Shown piece after piece: positions 1 to 12,111 of a DNA stretch of 64,000 bases. The notes beneath the pieces are model-generated. The model was not told the DNA's origin. It saw only the letters and a list, made by a program, of their open reading frames with translations, and ran no database searches. A program made the translations under genes and the position numbers. Origin of the DNA: Adiantum capillus-veneris (lineage: Eukaryota; Streptophyta; Polypodiopsida; Polypodiales; Pteridaceae); assembly GCA_014529385.2 (NCBI GenBank), contig CM043962.1, positions 90,689,180 through 90,753,179 on the forward strand. The letters are read 5' to 3'. Within the stretch, counting starts at the first letter, position 1. Each line of letters opens with the position of its first letter.

Positions 1-53
1 GGGCAGGGCGATAGACAGCAGGGGGTGGGGCGCGCGATAGGCAGCAGGGGAGC

Positions 54-97
<44 letters not shown>

Positions 98-246
98 GCG
101 GGGGTAGCAGGGAGCGCGAGAGAGAGGGGGGGGGGGACAGAGGCGGATAGCGCGCGAGAGAGAGAGGGTGCGGGGGCGGCAGGTGTGCGGGGGCAGCAGG
201 GAGAGAGAGAGAGAGAGAGAGAGGGGGCAGCAGGGGTGCGGGGGCA

Positions 247-300
<54 letters not shown>
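1..300. repeat. GA-rich microsatellite region
   Basis: Long (GA)n runs at about 56-94, 201-221 and 250-296 are separated by G-rich spacers in which GGGGCAGCAGG or GCGGGGGCAGCAG recurs. Open frames here encode only Arg-Glu repeats and are not credible genes. The spacers make it a compound minisatellite rather than a simple dinucleotide run. Confidence 0.9.
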
Positions 301-429
301 ACAAGCATATGATGCAAGTAGGATTGGCTTTATGCATTTGCGGACATGACTAGGTGCAAGGCGATGGATGCTGTTGGGCTGTTTTCCAAGGATTTAAAGT
401 TTATGCGTAGTGCACTACCTATACGACCA

Positions 430-1135
430 TATGTGTGTGTCGTGACTGGGGCAGAGACAAAGGAAAGCAAATTCAAGATGAGATTTCAAGTCAAGGGTTT
501 GCTTGTGTATGGTATATTATTGGTGGGTGATGCTCCATGGCAAGTATGCATTTCGTGCACTGGCAACATTTATATAGCAGTCTTAAAGCTTGTTGTAGCA
601 TTGGAGCTGTGGGATTAAGCTTACGTCTGTCTGCATTTTGAAAGCATACGAAGCGATACAAAAAGAAGCCTTTGTCTCTCATTGGAAACAAGTGCTTGGA
701 ATATCCCCAAACGCAATAAAATCAGATGAGATGCACTTGTTAGAGCACAACAAGTCTTTGACGACCATCCTATCGAGAGTGTTTTCTCTTGGACCGTAGT
801 GTTGCAGGATTATGTTGCTATCATGTGACATTTGATCAAGGGTTAAGTGCAACACAAAGAAAGCATACAAAGTAGTTAGGGATCATGATACTAAACTAGA
901 TAAAACGTTTTCGCTTTTTGTGCTTACAGCAAGTCGACATGCCATATGTTGGCATGCTAGCTGATGGATGAAATAGGCAAAGGCTTTGTTAAAATGCATG
1001 AAATGTGCATATGTTGTTTTTGCTAATGCTTGCTTGTTTTGGGTTATGATGAATTTCTTGCAGATATCAGATGGAAGTTCATGAGCATGTTGTTTAAGCA
1101 TAGACAATTCAGGTGCCGAAACACAACTACTCTTT
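430..1135 (+). pseudogene. Decayed pentatricopeptide-repeat (PPR) gene fragment
   Basis: PPR proteins bind organellar RNA and act in editing or processing. Pieces of PPR-like protein appear on the plus strand in shifting frames: GKQIQDEISSQGF near 460-500 (the usual GKQIHDEI type), SLKACCSIGAVG near 576-615 (the usual LKAC-S-IGA), AQQVFDDHPIES-VFSWTVVLQDYVA near 745-825 (the usual A-VFDEMP--VVSWTALI-GY), and HNYSFVSVL near 1118-1145. The order is disturbed and there are stops and frameshifts, so it is a relic with internal deletions. Motif recognition is by eye. A search with this strand against fern and lycophyte PPR proteins would settle it. Confidence 0.5.
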
Positions 1136-1360
1136 TGTAAGTGTCTTGCTGCCCCTCAATGAATTGTACAGCTAGATGGCAAGCTTACACCATTGTAAAG
1201 AGTACTCATGTGAGTGGCATCTTGCTTGGGAGTGCTTTTAATCAGTTCATCAATGGAGGCTTGTGAGGAAATAGTAGGTCAAGGAACAAAGCTTCACCAT
1301 TCATGACAAGAAGTTTTGGATAAATTCTCACAATAATTCCCACATTGCGACTTACCTCAA

Positions 1361-1499
1361 CATCATGAGCTTCTGTGAGCGAGGTATTGCATACTTAGCT
1401 AGGTACGATTGGGGGTAGGGGACTGCCGGCCCGGTGGTCCCCTGCCCCCAATCGTACCTAGCTAGGTATGCGGTGCCTCTCGAGCAGAAGCTCGTGATG
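1361..1499. other. Near-perfect 63-bp-arm hairpin (pre-miRNA-like or foldback element)
   Basis: Arms 1361-1423 and 1437-1499 are inverted copies around a 13-nt loop (1424-1436) that itself contains CCGG twice. Of 63 positions, about 53 pair as Watson-Crick, 7 are G-U if the plus strand is transcribed (the left arm has T where the right arm has G), and only 3, near 1377-1380, do not pair. The core stem reads TAGCTAGGTACGATTGGGGG. I recognise no known plant miRNA in either arm. It could be a young miRNA precursor, a siRNA-producing inverted repeat or a tiny foldback element. Confidence 0.75.
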
Positions 1500-3966
1500 T
1501 TATGCATTGTATGTTATGCATTGTATGAGAAACTTTAAAAAAAACTTTGTTTTCCTACATGAGAAATAATCTTCTTGTGCATAGTTAGTAGTTAACCAAA
1601 TTTTATGCAAGTTTGTAGCCTTTTGCGGCTGTGTATTTGTGACTTTAACATGCTCCCATTGCGATTTGAGTGAGTTGATGCCTACAACTTATATGTGGAG
1701 AGACAATAGGAAGGCGCACACTGGCAGCTTGGTTGTGTGGACCCATTACATGAACATCTACAACTGAAACTGCGATGGAACATCCTTAATTCAAAGTGAT
1801 TTTTGATGAGTTTGCTTAATGCCTGGTTACAAATGCATGGTAGAGTTGAGGCTCTTACGGGATGTGCTTGTCAACATATGGAGTAAATATAGTGACTTGA
1901 AAATGTGCAATTTTGACTCGGCGAAATAGGGAGCTAAGTGCGCATGGACAAAGGTCGCATTGCAGGTACTTGGCCACACTTATGGATGCTCGCAGGACGT
2001 ACCATTTTGCAACAGGATCATCATAACACCACTATTTTTGAAAACTTGAATTTCTTTCGATGCATTGCATACCAAAAAAAAGTGACCCTCCTATATTGGA
2101 GGAGAAGCATATCGTATCCCTTCAACATTGGAGGAGGAAACAAGTATATGGGGGGAGGGCACAATCCCTATGGTTCATAATAACTAGACGAGGACGGTGT
2201 TGAGTTATTGACGGTTTTTTCTATTTTTTGAGGGGACCGCATGCGAGCACGTAATGCGTTGATCATGATCTTCTAAAACCATGTCTGCAAAATTTTTATT
2301 ACTATTGACATCTGTTAACTTCTAATTTTTCATTCTTGCGAGGTTTGAAAGATTGATACCCATGCTTTGCCATGAATTTTTAACAAAAAATATAAGTACA
2401 TTACTACTCTTATATTGGTGTATATTCAATTATTGGCTGAGATTCTCTATGTGAGATTTCCACAAAAGAGCGATACAGATTCGAACCCTCAAAATTCTAC
2501 GACGACTGCTTCCGTAACCACTCTACCAAGTACGTTAGGTTGCCTTCACTACGAAGTGATTACAAGAGAAGATGTTTTCCTTGTACTCTGCCTCTGCACG
2601 CAGCTACCTCCTTTCGCTCTCCTGCACCTACCTGCTCTGCCTACTGCATCGTCTGATACCCGCCTCGACTTCATCCACTCGACGCATCTCGCGAGATTCC
2701 CAATTTTTTTAAAATATCTTCAAGCTAGTACCTCCTACTACTTGATGAATATGACTAAAATTAAACCATTTTCTACAAACCAATCATGGCACACTAGCGC
2801 TTGGATTTTCATTGATTGTTTGTTTTTCAATAGTCATGTGAATCTTTCGTCCAAGTAGGCAGAGTTTTGTCCTTAGCCCATATGCGGTAGGATCATAGTC
2901 TCTCAAAAGCAAATTGCAATGGGCAATAAAAAGGGTTGCACTACATAATAAGAAGAAACCTGATGAAAGCGGTTGGTAGGGGCATGAAAATGACAAGCAA
3001 GCTCATTGCATCGCAAAAAGATGGTGTTCTATAATTGCAACAAATAGTATGAGCTCACAATGCTATCAAACAAGTGATGAAATAGGGAATGATTACAAGG
3101 GCATTGTGTCAGTCAGAAGACGGATCAGCTTCATTAAACTCACCAAATGCGTCAAAGAAGAGGGACTAATCCTCCTTACATAAATATTGAAAGTAAGCCG
3201 CAAAGTTATGAATATTTCTCTGAGTAAAGTCTCGATGATTCAGGGCAAGGAGGAAGGAGTAGGAGTCTTTAAACAGGGTAACTTTGTCGCTCAAAAAAGG
3301 AAAAGAAAAGCAGGTAGAGCGAGAACGAATCGACGCCTTCGTTTTCACAGTCCGAGAACAGAGTAGTCGGTCCTTCCACTAATGTAGAAGGTTCTTGATT
3401 AGGTGTTTCTTTATCAGACCGCGACAAGGAAAAAGGGAGTACTAAGGCAACACCATAGAAAAGAAAAGTCCTTGTAAAAGTAGGCGTAGTTCCATTAGCT
3501 CCATGCAAGAAAAAAGAAAACGGTGATCGTGATAAGGGAGTGGGGGTCACCATAGAAGGGAAAGAAGTCCTAGTGAGAACATGATATTTAGCTCTATGTA
3601 GGAGAAGTATGGTGATTATCAAAGACACGATCACGTCAATAATCAAGAGAAGTTTCGTAAGTACAGAAGGAATGATTGTATTTATAATCATTGTCAAATA
3701 GAAAGGGACTCTCATAGTAGCAGATATCATAAAAGGGAAGAAGTCCTGTTGAATAGACACAATTTCGTCAAGAGTAGCTTTCTGTCAGAGAGCAATGGAT
3801 TCAAATGACATGAGTGTTTGGGAAAAATCAATTTCACAAACATACAAAATTTCCTTTAGGTTACATTCAAAGAGGAAATGTTCCAAAATAATTGACATTT
3901 TTTAATTAAATTTTTCAAGCTGATTTTCTCCTTCTCCCTCTCTCTCTCCCTTCAATCGGGTATTTT
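1500..3966. other. Gene-free stretch
   Basis: No family is recognisable on either strand. Short open frames at 1938-2180 and 2415-2858 (plus) and 3269-3760 (minus) show no motif. At 3560-3790 the plus strand reads as a short Arg, His and Ser-rich run, possibly a gag tail, which is not enough to call. AT-rich sequence precedes the Copia-1 insertion. Confidence 0.5.
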
Positions 3967-3971
3967 GATTT

Positions 3972-4704
3972 TGTTAAGTATGGAGCTTGATTTACCCTTG
4001 TAATTTTTTGTGGTAAAAGTGCATATTTGTAAGGTCCCCATTATGAAGAGAAGACATCTTGCGTAAAGGAAAATCACTCGCCGGAAACCAAAATTTTCAC
4101 GGCAAAAAATCAGGGGCAACTTTAGGGGCCTCGGGGGCGGAAGCTCTCGAGACTTTTTTTTCCCTCGCCGGAATATTATGGCCGGACGGCGGCCGGAAAG
4201 TGGTCGGAAAACAACTGTCGGTTGGCCGGTGGCCGGAAGTCAATGGCCGGTGGCCGAATTCAAAAGCGGACTTGTCTTCTCAAGGGCGGCCACACATGGG
4301 CGGATTGGAGGGTCCGATTTGGACTTATCTACACAAGGGCGGCTACACATGGCTGCCTCTCCTGAAAGAGGACAACCCTTTTGGCCTATAAAAGGAGGCC
4401 ATTTTTACATACATTTCATATAGTGTGAAGTTGATGCAACAAGGTGAGTGTGAGGTGGTGAGAGTGAAGCAAGGAGGGAGCTCCATTAAGGGTATAATCC
4501 CTTTGTAAACTACTTCTTGTTTTGAAGTATTAAAGCCATTGAGTGGCTGCTTTCCCGTGGACGTAGCCCACATTGGGTGTCCCACGTATATCGTGTGTGC
4601 TCTCTCTCTCTCTCTCTACTCTATAATCTCGTGTATGTAAATTTATCTCTCTCCATTAAGTAATCTACTCAAATATCTATTTAGCTACGTCTTATTTCCT
4701 AACA
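3972..4704 (+). repeat. Copia-1 5' LTR
   Basis: A 733-bp direct repeat of 8720-9503, with ends TGTTAAG and CCTAACA. It holds a G and C-rich part with repeated GGCCGG words (about 4180-4260) and a TATA box. A CT run near 4600-4617 varies between the two LTRs. Confidence 0.95.
4387..4393 (+). promoter_or_regulatory. TATA box in Copia-1 5' LTR
   Basis: The sequence is TATAAAA, followed by GGAGGCC; the same motif sits at 9190-9196 in the 3' LTR. Its position just past the middle of the LTR fits the start of the R region. Transcription start is inferred, not shown. Confidence 0.65.
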
Positions 4705-4706
4705 AC

Positions 4707-4718
4707 TGGTATCAGAGC
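4707..4718 (+). other. Primer binding site, initiator Met-tRNA
   Basis: TGGTATCAGAGC lies 2 bases after the LTR end. This is the standard plant LTR-element site complementary to the 3' end of initiator Met-tRNA, which primes minus-strand DNA synthesis. Confidence 0.9.
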
Positions 4719-4777
4719 AAGGTTTGCTCGTAGCTAAATTATCTCAAGGAAAGGATTTCTTGAATTGAGTGGGAGTT

Positions 4778-7700
4778 ATGGCGGAGGAAGGGAAGCTCAA
4801 GATTGAGAAGTTCAACGGAAAAAACTACCAACATTGGAAGATGCAGATTGAAGACTATCTCTACCAGAAGAACCTCTATCTGCCACCAGGCGGTCTTGCA
4901 AAGAAGCCCGCAACGATGGTAGATGAAGCATGGATTGTCCTTGATCGAAAGGCACTGGGAACAATCCGGTTAAGCTTGGCGTCAACGGTGGCCTTCAATG
5001 TTTCGGAGATGAAGACCACGGAGGACTTGATGAAGTCACTTGACGACTTCTACGAGAAACCATCGGCATCCAATAAGGTATTTCTTATGAAGCGCTTGTT
5101 CAATCTAAAGATGACAGAGAATGGTTCAGTTGCAGAACACCTAAATGAATTTAACACAAACATAAGTCAACTTCGATTGGTGAAAATCAATTTCGATGAT
5201 GAAGTGCGAGCTCTCCTTATACTATCATTTCTACCGGATAGTTGGGACAGCCTTGTGATGGCTGTAAGTAATTCTATTTCTGGCACAAATACTCTTAAGT
5301 TTGATGATGTTGTGGGTGTTCTCCTAAGTGAGGAAATACGAAGGAGAAGCAGAGGAGAATCATCAAGTGCTGCATTGTCAGTGGAAACAAGAGGAAGGCC
5401 TAAGGAGAGGTTCAAAAACCAAAAGGATCGTGATCACTCAAGACGGAGCAAGTCACACACAAAGTCAGTTCTTGAATGTTGGAATTGCGGCAAGAAGAGC
5501 CATGTCAAGAAGGATTGCTGGTCCAAAAAGAAGAAGGAGACAGAGTCTCAAGACAACAAGCCAACATCGGAGGCCAATGTGGCAAGTAAAGTAGAGCAAA
5601 ATGCTCTAATTCTCTCATTAGACAATGTGTCTAATTCTTGGATAGTAGATTCCGGGGCTTCATTCCATGCGACACCACACAAGCAACATTTTCAAGACTA
5701 CACCAAAGGTGATTTTGGGTATGTATACGTGGGAGATGATGAAGCTTGTGAGATTGTCGGCAAAGGTACAATTTCTGTCAAAACTGCTAACGGAAATGAA
5801 TGGAAGCTTAAAGATGTTAGGCATGTTCCTTCTCTTCGGAAAAATTTGATCTCTACAGGACAATTGGATGATGAAGGTCACAACATTGCATTCGGAAACA
5901 AACGGTGGAAGATCTCAAAGGGATCTTTGGTGGTTTCCAAGGGAGAAAAGGTCGGTACACTTTAATTGTGTAATGTTAGCATGCAACCTTCAGCTTGTGC
6001 AGCAACTACAGAAGTTGACAGTGCGGTGTGGCACTATCGAGTTGGACATATGAGTGCCAAAGGAATGCAAATCCTTCAAACAAAGAAGCTTCTACCAGGT
6101 TTAAAAGAAGTGGACTTAGAGTTCTGTGAAGATTGTGTTTATGGTAAACAAAAGAGGGTAAAATTTCAAAAATCAGGAAATGAAAGAAAAAATAAAGAAC
6201 TTGAGTTGGTTCATTCTGATGTTTGGGGTCTTGCAAGTACACCATTACTTGGTGTCTCATTGTACTATGTAACATTCATAGACGATGCGACTAGAAAAAC
6301 ATGGGTTTATGTCATGAAGAATAAATCCGATGTCTTTTCCATATTTCAAAGGTGGAAAGCCTTTGTGGAGAATGAAACAGGTACCAAGGTTAAATGCCTC
6401 AGATCCGACAATGGAGGTGAATATTGCAGCCAAGCTTTTGAAAGCTTTTGTGCTAGTAATGGCATTCGGAGGCAAAGGACAACCCCAAGGACACCTCAAC
6501 AAAATGGTATTTCGGAAAGGATGAACATGACAATCATGGAGCGAGCACGAAGCATGCGGCTACATGCAGGCTTACCGCTTGAGCTTTGGGCGGAAGTTGT
6601 AAGTACGTCTGTGTACTTTATCAATCGGCCACCCTCAATGACATTGGATGGGGGAGTTCGAGAAGAGGCATGGACAGGTAAACCGGTGAATTATGCATTT
6701 CTCAAAGTGTTTGGGTGTGAGGCTTTCATGCACATAGATAGAAGCCTAAGATCAAAGCTAGATGCAAAGTCTAAAAAGTGTTTCTTCATTAGCTATGGAG
6801 AAGGTGACTTTGGGTATCGCCTATGGAATCCTGAAGATGGTAAAATCTTAAGGAGTAGGGATGTAATTTTTAATGAAAAAAATATGTACAAAGATTACTT
6901 GGAAAGAAATCAAACAAAAGAAACAAGTGATGAGTACATGGAGCTTGTGGACGGTGAAGACTCAAGGACTGCAAACGGTGACAATGTGCAACAACGTCAA
7001 CCAAATGAGGAGCCTCAACCTATTCCCCGAAGATCTACAAGAGCAACTAGACCTCCAGAAAGGTTTGTTTCTTTCTTCAACCGTCTCTTGATCTCAGATT
7101 CTGGAGAGCCGGAATCATACGAAGAAGCTATGTAACATGAATCCAAAGAAGAATGGACGAAGAGCATGCAAGTGGAGATGGACTCACTACATCGCAACCA
7201 AACATGGTAATTGGTTGAGTTGCCTAAAGTTAAGCGGGCATTTCAAAACAAATGGGTGTACAAGGTGAAGGAAGAAGAAGGTGGGAAGAAAAGGTACAAG
7301 TCTAGGCTTGTGGTAAAAGGGTTTTCTCAAAAGAAAGGTATTGACTTCAATGAAATATTTTCTCCTGTTGTAAAAATGAACTCAATTAGTCTTGTCTTAA
7401 GCCTTGTGGCTGCTCATGATCTAAATCTCAAGCAAATGGATGTAAATACGGCATTTCCTCATGGTGACTTAGAGGAGGAAATCTACATGCTTCAACCAAA
7501 GGGGTATGAAGTAAAAGGTAAGGAGAAAATGATTTGCAGATTAAAGAAGAGCTTGTATGGTTTAAAGCAAGCATCAAGACAATGGTACTTGAAGTTTGAT
7601 CGATGGATGTTGGATCATGGATTCACAAGATGCAACTCGGATCACTGCGTCTACACGAAGAATTTGGGAGATGGTAAATTCATCATACTAATGTTGTATG

Positions 7701-8659
7701 TTGATGACATGTTGATTGCAAGTGCTAACATGTAGGACATCAAAGACCTAAAAGAGGAGCTGTCTAAATCTTTTTCAATGAAAGATTTAGGTGCTGCAAA
7801 GAGGATACTTGGTATGAAAATATCAAGGGACAGGACGAAGAAGACAATAAAGCTATCTCAAGAAGATTACATCAAGAAGGTACTAGAAAGGTTTGCAATG
7901 CAGAATGCAAAACCAGTTTCTACACCTTTGGCTGGTCATTTTAAACTAACGAAGGATATGTGTCTAAAGACACAAGAGGAGATAGCCTATATTTCTAAAG
8001 TTCCATATGCTGTAGTGGTAGGTTCTCTAATGTATGCTATGGTCTGGACAAGGCCAGACATTGCACATGCAGTGGGAGTTGTGAGTAGGTTCATGGACAA
8101 CCCAGGTAAAGAGCATTGGCAAGCTGTGAAGTGGATACTTAGGTATCTAAAAGAGACAACAACAAATGCTTTGTATTTTGGAGGAACTGATATTTTTCTA
8201 GAAGGGTATGCTGATGTAGATATGGCAGGTGACAAAGATACTCGAAGGAGCACTACTGGCTATGTGTTTACGGTTGGAGGCACAACAGTAAGCTGGGCTT
8301 TAAAGATGCAAAAAGTGGTTTCACTTTCTACCACGGAAGCAGAGTATGTAGCAATGACGGAGGCAAGCAAAGAAATTCTGTGGCTTCACAGATTCTTAGA
8401 AGAGCTTGGATTCAAACAAGACAATTGTGTCTTGTACAGTGATAGCCAAAGCGCTATCCATCTTGCAAAGAACTCAGCCTTTCATTCAAGGACAAAGCAC
8501 ATTGAGGTGAGATATCACTTCATACGCACTCTTTTGAAAGAGGGACAGCTAAAGCTAGGAAAGGTGCATACAAGTGAAAATCCTGCAGACATGTTCACAA
8601 AGGTGGTCAACAAGGAGAAGTTGAGCTTTTGCTCATCTTCAATCGGCATTCAAGGATAA
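4778..8659 (+). pseudogene. Copia-1 gag-pol polyprotein, four in-frame stops
   Basis: This encodes the structural and enzymatic polyprotein for reverse transcription and integration. ATG at 4778 opens a frame kept without a frameshift to TAA at 8657-8659. Domains in order: Gag (FNGKNYQHWK); zinc knuckle CWNCGKKSHVKKDC (5477-5518); protease DSGAS (5648-5662); integrase zinc finger and DDE core (HSDVWG, FIDD, RSDNGGEY, NGISERMN, about 6030-6700); reverse transcriptase with YVDDMLIA (7697-7720); RNase H with STTEAEYVA and YSDSQSAI (about 8206-8500). Stops are TAA 5963-5965, TAA 7133-7135, TAA 7208-7210 and TAG 7733-7735. Catalytic motifs are otherwise intact, so inactivation looks recent. Confidence 0.93.
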
Positions 8660-8708
8660 GAAGCCAGGATGAAAAGCAGTCACAGGTTTGGTTTGGAGAT
8701 CAGTCTCC

Positions 8709-9503
8709 AAGTGGGAGATTGTTAAGTATGGAGCCTGATTTACCCTTGTAATTTTTTGTGGTAAAAGCGCACATTTGTAAGGCCCCCATTATGAGGAGAA
8801 GACATCGTGCGTAAAGGAAAATCACTCACTGGAAACCAAAATTCTCACAGCCAAAAATCAGGGGCAACCAAAAATCAGGGGCAACTTTAGGGGCCTCGGG
8901 GGCGGAAGCTCTCGAGACTTTTTTTTTCCCTCGCCGGAATATTCCTTTTCGTCGGAATATTATGGCCGGACGGCGACCCGGACGACGGCCGGAAAGTGGT
9001 CGAAAAACAACTGTCGGTTGGCCGGTGGTCGGAAGTCAATGGCCGGTGGCCGGTGGCCGAATTCAAAAGCGGACTTGTCTTCTCAAGGGCGGCCACACAT
9101 GGACGGATTGGAGGGTCCGATTTAGACTTATCTACACAAGGACGGCTACACATGGCTGCCTCTCATGAGAGAGGGCAGCCCTTTTGGCCTATAAAAGGAG
9201 GCCATTTCTACACATATTTCATATAGTGTGAAGTTGATGCAACAAGGTGAGTGTGAGGTGGTGAGAGTGAAGCAAGGAGGGAGCTCCATTAAGGGTATAA
9301 TCCCTTTGTAAACTACTTCTTGTTTTGAAGTACTAAAGCCATTGAGTGGCTGCTTTTTCGTGGACGTAGCCCACATTGGGTGAACCACATATATCGTGTG
9401 TACTCTCTCTCTCACTCTACTCTATAATCTCGTGTATGTAAATTTATCTCTCCATTAAGTAATCTACTCAAATATCTATCTAGCTACGTCTTATTTCCTA
9501 ACA
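8709..9503 (+). repeat. Copia-1 polypurine tract and 3' LTR
   Basis: The tract CAAGTGGGAGA (8709-8719) abuts the 3' LTR (8720-9503, 784 bp), where plus-strand DNA synthesis would start. Compared with the 5' LTR, the 3' copy carries a short tandem duplication of the AAAATCAGGGGCAAC word (8850-8886) and extra bases near 8940-8990, which explains its greater length. Confidence 0.92.
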
Positions 9504-10215
9504 AATTTTTCAACCGGCTCAAGGCTAAGCTGAGGCACACTTTTCCCGATCATTGGATCATGGAAGCACTTTAGAAGCTTGCTCTTTGGAAAGAGCAGGC
9601 TTGCAAGTCTTGGTAGGGATGTCCGACTTCAACTATGATTTCCATTTTTCTCCCTGAACACCATTTGTTGTGTGGTAGAGGCTCCAAAAAGGCTCTAACT
9701 CCGCCTTTGTTGGTAGAGGATCCACCGACTCTTGCTTTGATTGTTGCTCTGCTTCATTAAGAGAAATATGGACTTTGCATTGACCTTGTAAGTAATCCTA
9801 TTTTTTTGGGATTAAGGCTAATGTCGTGTAGGGTTAAGGGGACAAGGACATTCAAAGAGTTAGTTTTGAGTAGGCTTTTCTAGTCTTTTTTTTAGACACA
9901 TGATGTAGGATGTGGACATAGGAGGTCACTTCTCTCTTTAGTTTTTTGAAGTGAAGGGAGTAAAGGGGTGTGGCCACATTAGCAAAAACGTGGGTCACTA
10001 AGGGCCAAAATTTGACAATTCATTTTTACTTATTTTGACTTAAAACTCCCCCCAATATATAAACATATTAGAAAAATCATTTTTTGACCTTTTCTAAAAC
10101 CTATAAGCATCGTAAGTCCACTTTTTCAAAAACTTTCTCCCAAAAAGAAAAATCTTTGTTCTCTCCTCCTCCTCCCTCCTCTCTCTCCCTCTTCTCTCGT
10201 GACCCCTTCTCTCCC

Positions 10216-10252
<37 letters not shown>

Positions 10253-10515
10253 CTCCCGTCCCCTTCTGTCCTCCCATCTCCTCCCTTTCCTTTCCCCCCT
10301 CTCTCTTTTCATCCTTTGCTTCTTGACATAGCAGTTTCCATGGTGCTTACGGACATCACACATTGTATGCCTCCACCACCACGTATTCCACACACCAAAA
10401 GCATGTACATATTCGCTTGTCCCTGGCGTTACACCAAACGCCGTATGTGAGGGTGATCAAAGGTCATCACAGGAACGTCGTGCCACCAATGAGATGAATG
10501 TTGACATTTGGATGT
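9504..10515. other. Unassigned spacer with CT-rich tract
   Basis: No recognisable gene. Just after Copia-1 (9507-9600) the plus strand is briefly open (reads like FPDHWIMEAL) but shows no known family. A pyrimidine-rich tract with a CT microsatellite lies at about 10138-10315. The 5-mer GATGT at 10511-10515 is the target duplication of the next element. Confidence 0.5.
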
Positions 10516-10876
10516 TGTCATAAAAACTAATATATAATTCTCCCAAATGATTTTCTCATGTTAAACTGATCATTTAATATGGGGAGGTACTAGGGAAGTA
10601 AAAGCTAGATATTGGTAAGGCTGCCAAACCGGTCTCAGTAGGGATCCAACGGAGGGAAAATAGGGATCCAAAGGGGAAAGAGCAATGTGCATCAATGGAG
10701 CTTAAAAGACCTAAGGTTTAGCTTCATTAAGACTTCCATAGGCTAAGGTTCCAAAATTTTAATTAAAAAGTCCAAATGGTCAAAGCTAGAAAAATTAGAT
10801 GGTGGTGGGAAGACTCAAAAGTCTTCCCACATCCCTATCAAGGAGGGCGCGATCCTAAGAGTAGGGGAGGAGAGAG

Positions 10877-10948
<72 letters not shown>

Positions 10949-11414
10949 CAAAGCTTCCCCCAAAGGGAATATTGGACACATGGAAAACTCCTAGCCCAAT
11001 TGCCCCCAATCTTCCCTCAAATCCTATTGGATGGCCATAGAGGTGGACCAATGAGAATTAGACTAGAGTAAAATTAGTCTAATTAATTTGAAAATGCTTG
11101 ATAAAAGAACCAATAGAAATTAAGCTCCCCATGGACAGTCTACCAAGGGGTCCAATGAGCATCAAGCAGCCCAATGGCTTGCTTGATTCCTTTGGCCAGA
11201 AGATTAAAAGGTCCAATGAGAGTAATAAATTATTTTAATTACCTAAAGCTCTCACAAAAGGGAAAAGGGGGACCCATGTTACAAGGCTATCAGTTATGCT
11301 TCTAATTTGTGATTGGCTAAGCTTTGCAGGAGCCAATGGGAGGCCAACAAGAGTAATTAGCAAGAGGGGTCGGGCAAGAAGAGAGAGAGGGCTGCATTTA
11401 TTACCAACACATTG

Positions 11415-11452
<38 letters not shown>

Positions 11453-12098
11453 CTCATGTGTGCAAGAAGAACTCCATCTCCTTCTGCAAGCATTGAGAAG
11501 TAGAGGCCTACACCAACAACTCTTGGCGATGGAATCCAAATCCAACCAAGAGCCAAGATTCAATGGCATGCTCATCTCCTCTACCATGCTATTTACTAAG
11601 CTAAGCTATGCTCGTAGAATAATTATGTGAGACAAACACTTTCTCGTAAGATACATCTTCTTCCTCTCAATCTTTCCTCATTCCCTACTAGCTCTCACCA
11701 TTTTTGAAGGTGTGTGAGGTCTTGGGACTGAGGCTAGGGACACTAGGTGTGTTTTTCAAGCATAAATTGGTGCATGAAGATTTCATCTTTATTGCACCAA
11801 TGAGTTTTGTCAAGGAACACAAAGATTTTATTGTAGAAAAGTCTCGTTTGATGGGAGAAGCTATAATACAAAGCCTTTTTGGAGAGGGGACCGGCTCCAT
11901 GTAAATCTGGTCCTCAATTGTTCTATTTCTCTCTCTTTTCAAGTATTGTCTATGCTAAACTAGCTAGGTGTAAATTGCTATGTTGCTTTCTCAAATTAAG
12001 TACTCTCTCTATGCTCATTAGGAACTTGTTCTTAATGAAATTCTCACTATGTTATCAATTTCCGCTACACACAAGTTACTAGTGCATTAAATGTTACA
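10516..12098 (+). repeat. Gypsy-1 5' LTR
   Basis: A 1583-bp direct repeat of 23561-25114, starting TGTCATAA and ending ATGTTACA. It contains two AC microsatellites (about 10880-10947 and 11416-11451) that also occur, shortened, in the 3' LTR, and a region around 11700-11900 open in one frame in both LTRs with no known product. Confidence 0.9.
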
Positions 12099-12099
12099 T

Positions 12100-12111
12100 T
12101 GGTATCAGAGC
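12100..12111 (+). other. Gypsy-1 primer binding site, initiator Met-tRNA
   Basis: TGGTATCAGAGC begins 2 bases after the 5' LTR end (12098). It is the same tRNA-iMet site as in Copia-1. Confidence 0.9.

Larger units (their letters stand above)
3972..9503 (+). mobile_element. Copia-1: full-length Ty1/copia LTR retrotransposon
   Basis: The complete layout is visible: 5' LTR (3972-4704), tRNA-iMet primer site, gag-pol in the order Gag, PR, IN, RT, RNase H (the Copia order), polypurine tract at 8709-8719 and 3' LTR (8720-9503). LTRs begin TGTTA and end TAACA. Flanking 5-mers are GATTT (3967-3971) and AATTT (9504-9508), a likely target duplication with one change. The ORF is disabled only by stop codons. 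Confidence 0.95.

Noticed and set aside
168-353. Arg-Glu repeat ORF over the GA array
   Set aside because: Translation of a dinucleotide repeat; no other coding sign.
3269-3760. 163-codon minus-strand ORF with hydrophobic start
   Set aside because: No motif, no start context, and the plus strand shows a purine-rich pattern that explains the frame.
3906-9515. AAATTTTTCAA on both sides of Copia-1 as a long target duplication
   Set aside because: The left copy lies about 50 bases from the LTR; the adjacent 5-mers GATTT and AATTT fit better.
10776-11051. Thr-His or Val-Cys repeat ORFs over AC arrays
   Set aside because: They are microsatellite translations inside the Gypsy-1 LTR.
11704-11904. 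66-codon ORF in the Gypsy-1 LTR, partly conserved at 24721
   Set aside because: Conservation is explained by LTR duplication; no known motif and the second copy is frameshifted.
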